A stretch of DNA of 64,000 bases from CAVYUC01 sp963771595 (GTDB lineage Bacteria > Bacteroidota > Bacteroidia > Bacteroidales > Prolixibacteraceae): contig CAVYUC010000003.1 in assembly GCA_963771595.1 (NCBI GenBank), positions 1 through 64,000 on the forward strand, given 5' to 3'. How positions within the stretch are numbered: position 1 is the first letter of the stretch; every line of letters starts with the position of its first letter. Below are positions 59,905-64,000 of this stretch, piece after piece. A model generated the notes under the pieces. That model had not been told where the DNA came from, did not search any database, and saw only the letters and a list, made by a program, of their open reading frames with translations. A program made the translations under genes and the position numbers.

Positions 59905-60240
59905 ATGGCTGTACTAAAATTTGACGATGTTCAGTATGAACATGTAAAAGAGGGACTCGACAGAAAAATTGTTTATACCGGCGATTTAATGACTGTATTA
60001 ATTGATTTCAGCAGCGGGCCCTGGGAAGAACCGGAACCGCCGCATTCTCATCCGCATGTACAAACTTCGTATGTTGCGGCAGGCGAAATTATTTTTTACT
60101 GCGAAGGTGAACCCGACCAGCATTTAAAAGCCGGTGATATGTTTGCGGTGCCTGCAGATAAAAAGCACACCATTAAATTACTAACGGAAAAGGTGCGGCT
60201 GATTGACAGTTTTTCTCCACTGAGGGAAGATTTCTTATAA
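59905..60240 (+). CDS. Small single-domain cupin protein
   Basis: 111 residues forming one cupin barrel: PEPPHSHPHVQTSYVAAGEI contains cupin motif 1 with three His, and GDMFAVPADKKHTIKLL is motif 2 with the fourth metal-ligand His. It may bind a metal and serve as an isomerase, dioxygenase or sugar-binding protein; small cupins cannot be assigned by sequence alone. It ends one base from the convergent PAP2 gene. Confidence 0.85.
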   Translation: MAVLKFDDVQYEHVKEGLDRKIVYTGDLMTVLIDFSSGPWEEPEPPHSHPHVQTSYVAAGEIIFYCEGEPDQHLKAGDMFAVPADKKHTIKLLTEKVRLIDSFSPLREDFL

Positions 60241-60241
60241 T

Positions 60242-61075
60242 TCAGAAAGTGTATACCATTGTCACTCCTTTTTGATCTCCCACCTGAAAAGGGAATATAT
60301 CCCAGTTTTTAAGATGGTCCTTATCCCATTTGTATTGGTGGGTAAGGTAAACCAGTTCAGTAGATAATATTCCGATTCCTGCACCGGCAACCACATCCGA
60401 AATCCAGTGGGCATTTTTTGCCACACGCATAATGGCTACAGCTGATGCACAAGTATATGCGCCGACGCTGTACCAAACACTTTTATCTTCGTATTCGTGA
60501 TGCATGAAATGAGCCATTGCAAAAGCAAATGACGCATGACCGGACGGAAATGATCGCATGTCACCATTTGGACGCTGCACTTTTGTTATCGATTTTAAAG
60601 ACGACACAATAATCTGTCGCAGTAAAAAGCTTTTAAATGCCAGTGCGGTACGGTTTCCAAAGTTGTTTTTGCCCTCCACACCAAAAGCATTTAAAATATA
60701 AACTGAAATAAGTGGCGCATATTGAATATAATCTTCAACAGGTCCGTGGTAGGCAAAATTTTCCTGTGCAAAATCCCGTACACCTGTCTTTATACCCGGA
60801 AAAAACTGCATGGTTGTTCCGGCTGTAATCAGTATTGCAGGAGCAATATAAGGTTTCAATCCCCTTCTTTCGTAAGGATACCTGAAATCAAGTTTGTGAA
60901 TGGAATCGTTGTGAAATAAACTGGCTTCGGAATCTGAAAGCAGGTGATTATTTGCATTGGATAATGTATAATTCAGGTGCAATGCTGAATTGTTATCAGG
61001 GTAAAAGTCTCCGGCTTTTCCATTTGAGAAAGTAAGTATCAATAATAATAATAGTATGCCTCCGGGTTTATTCAT
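60242..61075 (-). CDS. PAP2-family acid phosphatase
   Basis: 277 residues with a signal peptide (ILLLLLILTFSNGKAG). All three PAP2 motifs are present: KSITKVQRP (KX6RP), SFPSGHASFAFAMAHF (PSGH) and RVAKNAHWISDVVAGAGIG (RX5HX3D). Three or four membrane helices surround them. Substrates may be undecaprenyl-PP, phosphatidylglycerol phosphate or lipid A. Recycling of undecaprenyl-PP would tie it to polysaccharide synthesis, but this is inference. Confidence 0.88.
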   Translation of the reverse strand: MNKPGGILLLLLILTFSNGKAGDFYPDNNSALHLNYTLSNANNHLLSDSEASLFHNDSIHKLDFRYPYERRGLKPYIAPAILITAGTTMQFFPGIKTGVRDFAQENFAYHGPVEDYIQYAPLISVYILNAFGVEGKNNFGNRTALAFKSFLLRQIIVSSLKSITKVQRPNGDMRSFPSGHASFAFAMAHFMHHEYEDKSVWYSVGAYTCASAVAIMRVAKNAHWISDVVAGAGIGILSTELVYLTHQYKWDKDHLKNWDIFPFQVGDQKGVTMVYTF

Positions 61076-61173
61076 TTGTATTTAATTTATCCTGTAAGTA
61101 AAGGTAAAAAGAAATATTTAAACCAAAAGAACAGAAACAGCTTCCGTTCATGATTAATTTTAAATTCATAAAA

Positions 61174-61203
61174 AAGCCTGCCTGGAATTTATTAGGCAGG
61201 CTT
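61174..61203 (-). terminator. Rho-independent terminator of ilvC
   Basis: AAGCCTGCCT (61174-61183) pairs with AGGCAGGCTT (61194-61203) around a 10-base loop. On the minus strand TTTTTT follows. It lies 27 bases past the ilvC stop, and the mirrored A/T runs could also serve the other strand. Confidence 0.9.
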
Positions 61204-61229
61204 TTCATAGTAATTAATTAGCCAGGATT

Positions 61230-62279
61230 TTATTGTTTTCCGGGACGTAGCTTGCGAACAGCTGCTCCGGCCTGCCATAATTCCGATTCCCGCATTTCGG
61301 TAAGTTCGGCATTGAGGCTTGTTTTGTAGTCGGTACTGCTGGTTGAATCGAGTACCCGTTTTGTTTCGGTTCCAGTTTTAACGCTTTCATATAAATCGTT
61401 GAAAACCGGCAGAGTAGCTTCACGGAATTTGTGTCTCCAGTCAAGTGCACCGCGTTGAGCAGTTGCGCTGCAGTTGGCATACATCCAGTCCATTCCTTTT
61501 TGATCAACAAGGCGAATTAAACTCTGTGTCAGCTCTTCCACAGTTTCATTAAATGCTTCCGAAGGGCTGTGGCCGTTGTCGCGCAATACTTTGTACTGAG
61601 CTTCGATAATTCCTGCCAGCGCTCCCATTAAAACACCACGTTCTCCGGTAAGATCGGAGTAAACTTCATTCTGGAAAGTTGTGGGAAACAAGTAGCCTGA
61701 ACCGATTGCAATTCCCAAAGCCAGTGCACGTTCCTCTGCTTTTCCGGTATAATCCTGGAAAACAGCATAACTAGAATTGATACCATTTCCTGCCAAAAAA
61801 TTGGTGCGAACACTTGCTCCCGAACCTTTTGGAGCGACCAAAATTACATCTATATTTTCAGGAGGAACAACACCTGTTTGCTCCTTGTAGGTAATTGAAA
61901 AGCCATGAGAAAAATAAAGGGCATCTCCCTCGTTTAAACACGGTTTCAGTTTTGGCCAGAGAATGCGTTGTGCTGCATCAGAAACCAGGTATTGAATTAC
62001 GGTTCCTTTTTTAGCCGCTTCTTCCACCGGAAATAAAGTTTCTCCGGGTACAAATCCATCGCGGATTGCTTTTTCCCAGTCTTCTTTGAATTCCGGAGCC
62101 TGGCCAATAATTACATTAAAACCCTGGTCTTTCATATTCAGCGCCTGTGCAGGTCCCTGAACACCATAACCGATAATTGCTATTGTTTCATTTTTTAGAA
62201 TGTCCCTTGCTTTTTCAATCGGGAATTCTTCGCGAAGTACTACGTTTTCACTTTCTCCGCCAAAATTAATCTGTGCCAT
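61230..62279 (-). CDS. ilvC: Ketol-acid reductoisomerase IlvC
   Basis: 349 residues, the short class I length. The NAD(P) motif is IAIIGYGVQGPAQALNMKDQ, then GFNVIIGQAP. The C-terminal knotted helical domain has DLTGERGVLMGALAGIIEAQ with the Mg-binding Asp/Glu, GHSPSEAFNETVEELTQSL, and late CSATAQRGALDW. It converts acetolactate or acetohydroxybutyrate to the dihydroxy acid in valine/isoleucine synthesis. Third gene of the ilvB-ilvN-ilvC group. Confidence 0.95.
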   Translation of the reverse strand: MAQINFGGESENVVLREEFPIEKARDILKNETIAIIGYGVQGPAQALNMKDQGFNVIIGQAPEFKEDWEKAIRDGFVPGETLFPVEEAAKKGTVIQYLVSDAAQRILWPKLKPCLNEGDALYFSHGFSITYKEQTGVVPPENIDVILVAPKGSGASVRTNFLAGNGINSSYAVFQDYTGKAEERALALGIAIGSGYLFPTTFQNEVYSDLTGERGVLMGALAGIIEAQYKVLRDNGHSPSEAFNETVEELTQSLIRLVDQKGMDWMYANCSATAQRGALDWRHKFREATLPVFNDLYESVKTGTETKRVLDSTSSTDYKTSLNAELTEMRESELWQAGAAVRKLRPGKQ

Positions 62280-62329
62280 AATTTTTATTGTTGATATTAT
62301 AAATTTTTGATTTTCCTTTGATTCTGCTG

Positions 62330-62337
62330 CAAATTTA
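62330..62337 (-). promoter_or_regulatory. Possible internal promoter before ilvC
   Basis: Minus-strand TAAATTTG matches TAnnTTTG, 50 bases before the ATG. The -33 site 19 bases upstream reads ATG instead of TTG. Tentative. Confidence 0.35.
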
Positions 62338-62395
62338 TCATTTTTTCCTGAGTTTTCATTCTAATTTGATATTGCTGGTTAAGCTTAAACAGAAT

Positions 62396-62938
62396 TTAAT
62401 CCAGGCTGTCGAGCATTGCATCTCTTTCTTTTAAAAACTCTGAAAGCCGTTCAATGGGATCACGTGTTAAAGCCACCCTTCCCGAACGTATAAACTGTAT
62501 TACTTTGGCTTTGTTCAATTCTTCAAACAATGCCTGCGTTTCGTTTTTATGCCCGGTTTTTTCAATTACCGTGTACTCACGTGTGATTTCCAGAATCCGG
62601 GCGCCCGAATTTCGAACTATTTTTTCGATGGTATCGTTTTCGTAAAGCTCTTCGGTGGGCACTTTATACAGCGCAATTTCCTGGTAAATCATCTCTTCGT
62701 TGGTGTGATAAAATGCTTTCAGCACATCGATTTGTTTTTCAATCTGGCCCACAATTTTTGTGGTTAATTCCTTCGTTGCTTTTATTACAATGGTGAATTT
62801 ATATACACCAGGAATTGCCGATTCTGATACGGTTAAACTTTCAATATTTACTTTCCGGCGTGTAAAAACGATGGTAATGCGTGTGAGCAAACCGATATGA
62901 TTTTCGGAATAAACTGAAATAATATATTCTTGTCTCAT
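62396..62938 (-). CDS. ilvN: Acetolactate synthase small (regulatory) subunit
   Basis: 180 residues. The N-terminal ACT domain is EYIISVYSENHIGLLTRITI with RRKVNIESLTVSESAI, and a second domain carries GARILEITREYTVIEKTG. This is the valine-sensing regulatory subunit that activates the large subunit. It lies 32 bp downstream of ilvB. ilvH would be an equally suitable name. Confidence 0.93.
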   Translation of the reverse strand: MRQEYIISVYSENHIGLLTRITIVFTRRKVNIESLTVSESAIPGVYKFTIVIKATKELTTKIVGQIEKQIDVLKAFYHTNEEMIYQEIALYKVPTEELYENDTIEKIVRNSGARILEITREYTVIEKTGHKNETQALFEELNKAKVIQFIRSGRVALTRDPIERLSEFLKERDAMLDSLD

Positions 62939-62970
62939 TTTTTTGATTTTAAATTTTTTCCTGAAATTAT

Positions 62971-64000
62971 TTACGGTTCAAGTATTATATCGGAAACTGA
63001 AGCTCCTGTCGGAACCATCGGAAATACATTGTCTTCTTTCTCAATAACTACTTCCAGCAGGTACGGTCCATCGTGTTTAAGCATTTTTTCAATACCATCT
63101 TCCAAATCATCCCGAACTTCCACTTTGTGGCCATCAATTCCAAAACCTTTACCGATGGCTATAAAATCAGGATTCTGCAATTCGGTAAATGAATACCGTT
63201 TTTCGAAAAAAAGTTGCTGCCACTGGCGTACCATTCCCAGGAAATTGTTATTCAGTACAATTATTTTTACCGGGAGTTTATTTTGTGCAATGGTTCCCAG
63301 TTCCTGTATGGTCATTTGAAAACCGCCGTCACCAATAACTGCCACAACCGTACGATCGGGAGCTCCGAGTTGCGCGCCCATACTCGCAGGCAAAGCAAAA
63401 CCCATTGTTCCGAGACCTCCGGAAGTTACATTGCTTTTCGACTTTTTGAATTTAAAATAACGGGAAGCAATCATCTGGTGCTGGCCAACATCAGAAACCA
63501 AAATAGCTTCGTGATTGGTTTTGTCGGCAGTAATGCGGATTACTTCGCCCATTGTTAGTCCTGGTTTTTCAGGAAATAAATCGTTGTGAATAATTTTTTC
63601 ATTTTCAATTTTATCACATTCGCGAAACCGGCTTAGCCATTCTTCATGCTTATTTTCCTTTACATTATCAATAAGCAATTGCAGTGATTTTTTTGCATTG
63701 CCCAAAATAGGAACATCAGCAGTAATAATTTTATTTATCTCAGATTGATCAATTTCGAGATGAATGACTTTTGCATCTTTAACGTAGGCACTGACTTTTC
63801 CGGTTACACGATCATCGAAACGCATTCCAACGGCAATAATCAAATCGGCTTCGTTTGTGAGCAGGTTTGGCCCGTAATTTCCATGCATTCCAAGCATACC
63901 TACGTTTAGCGGATGATCGGTTGGCATGGCCGATAAACCAAGCAACGTCCAGGCTGCCGGAATTCCTGTTTTTTCAACAAACGTTTTCAGTTCTTCTTCA
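62971..64000 (-). CDS. ilvB: Acetolactate synthase large subunit, 5' part outside window
   Basis: The frame is open to the window end (EELKTFVEKTGIPAAWTLLG at 63999-63940), so the gene starts outside. Visible are HPLNVGMLGMHGNYGPNLL, GMRFDDRVTGKVSAY, SGGLGTMGFALPASMGAQLG, and the ThDP/Mg motif VVAVIGDGGFQMTIQELGTI with GDG...NN (VLNNNFLGMVRQWQQLF). It makes acetolactate from pyruvate. About the N-terminal 40% is missing from view. Confidence 0.95.
   Translation of the reverse strand, partial: EEELKTFVEKTGIPAAWTLLGLSAMPTDHPLNVGMLGMHGNYGPNLLTNEADLIIAVGMRFDDRVTGKVSAYVKDAKVIHLEIDQSEINKIITADVPILGNAKKSLQLLIDNVKENKHEEWLSRFRECDKIENEKIIHNDLFPEKPGLTMGEVIRITADKTNHEAILVSDVGQHQMIASRYFKFKKSKSNVTSGGLGTMGFALPASMGAQLGAPDRTVVAVIGDGGFQMTIQELGTIAQNKLPVKIIVLNNNFLGMVRQWQQLFFEKRYSFTELQNPDFIAIGKGFGIDGHKVEVRDDLEDGIEKMLKHDGPYLLEVVIEKEDNVFPMVPTGASVSDIILEP

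Overview
The window is an AT-rich stretch of a Bacteroidota chromosome, probably class Bacteroidia. It carries an adjacent SusC/SusD pair with an ECF sigma/FecR pair, an UpxY-type NusG paralogue in front of polysaccharide genes, a promoter of the Bacteroidota form TTG-N19-TAnnTTTG upstream of that gene, and many C-rich intergenic repeats of the kind common in the phylum. I could not assign a genus. I saw no tRNA, rRNA, phage or CRISPR locus. All gene calls come from reading motifs; no database search was possible.

Region 1 (about 2.5-35.9 kb, minus strand) is one exopolysaccharide/O-antigen locus. From the promoter at 35.9 kb it runs: UpxY antiterminator, a winged-helix protein with a degenerate nucleotidyltransferase-like domain, Wza-like SLBB export protein, Wzz-like protein, UDP-sugar dehydrogenase (frameshifted), SLC13 permease, cysQ, cysC, UDP-glucuronate 4-epimerase-like gene, Wzx flippase, DegT aminotransferase, ATP-grasp enzyme, methyltransferase, GT2, Wzy, three GT4 genes and a hexapeptide acyltransferase. 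A terminator lies at about 2.48 kb. No initiating sugar-phosphate transferase is in the window. The block from 9.9 to 14.3 kb (methyltransferase, ATP-grasp, DegT, Wzx) is broken by at least a dozen small indels, although the gene overlaps are kept.

Region 2 is an accessory island inside and beside that locus (0.3-3.2 kb and 15.8-26.5 kb). It holds hicAB, a DUF4160/DUF2442 pair, three intact and one broken two-gene nucleotidyltransferase/HEPN modules, a further such pair separated by a 157-bp gap, an orphan HEPN gene, a YafQ/RelE-type pair, and an antitoxin whose YoeB-like toxin is reduced to 28 codons. Between them lie a REP-associated transposase (RAYT) element, four short elements with the same ends but most of the transposase deleted, a near-identical 384-bp tandem repeat, and gene fragments cut at element edges. 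A separate array of six units at exact 22-bp spacing lies at 2.9-3.0 kb.

Region 3 (36-44.7 kb, minus strand) has a GH29 alpha-L-fucosidase directly downstream of a compact signalling operon: two hybrid histidine kinases (one of 1443 residues), CheR and a receiver-less CheB, with no chemoreceptor in sight.

Region 4 (44.9-60.2 kb) is carbohydrate use. A SASA-type acetylesterase is divergent from a Gfo/Idh oxidoreductase - GH-A glycosidase - SMP-30 operon, followed by sigma/FecR/SusC/SusD, a small secreted protein, a serine hydrolase and a cupin. Region 5 (60.2-64 kb, minus strand) has a PAP2 phosphatase and the branched-chain amino-acid genes ilvB (cut by the window end), ilvN and ilvC.
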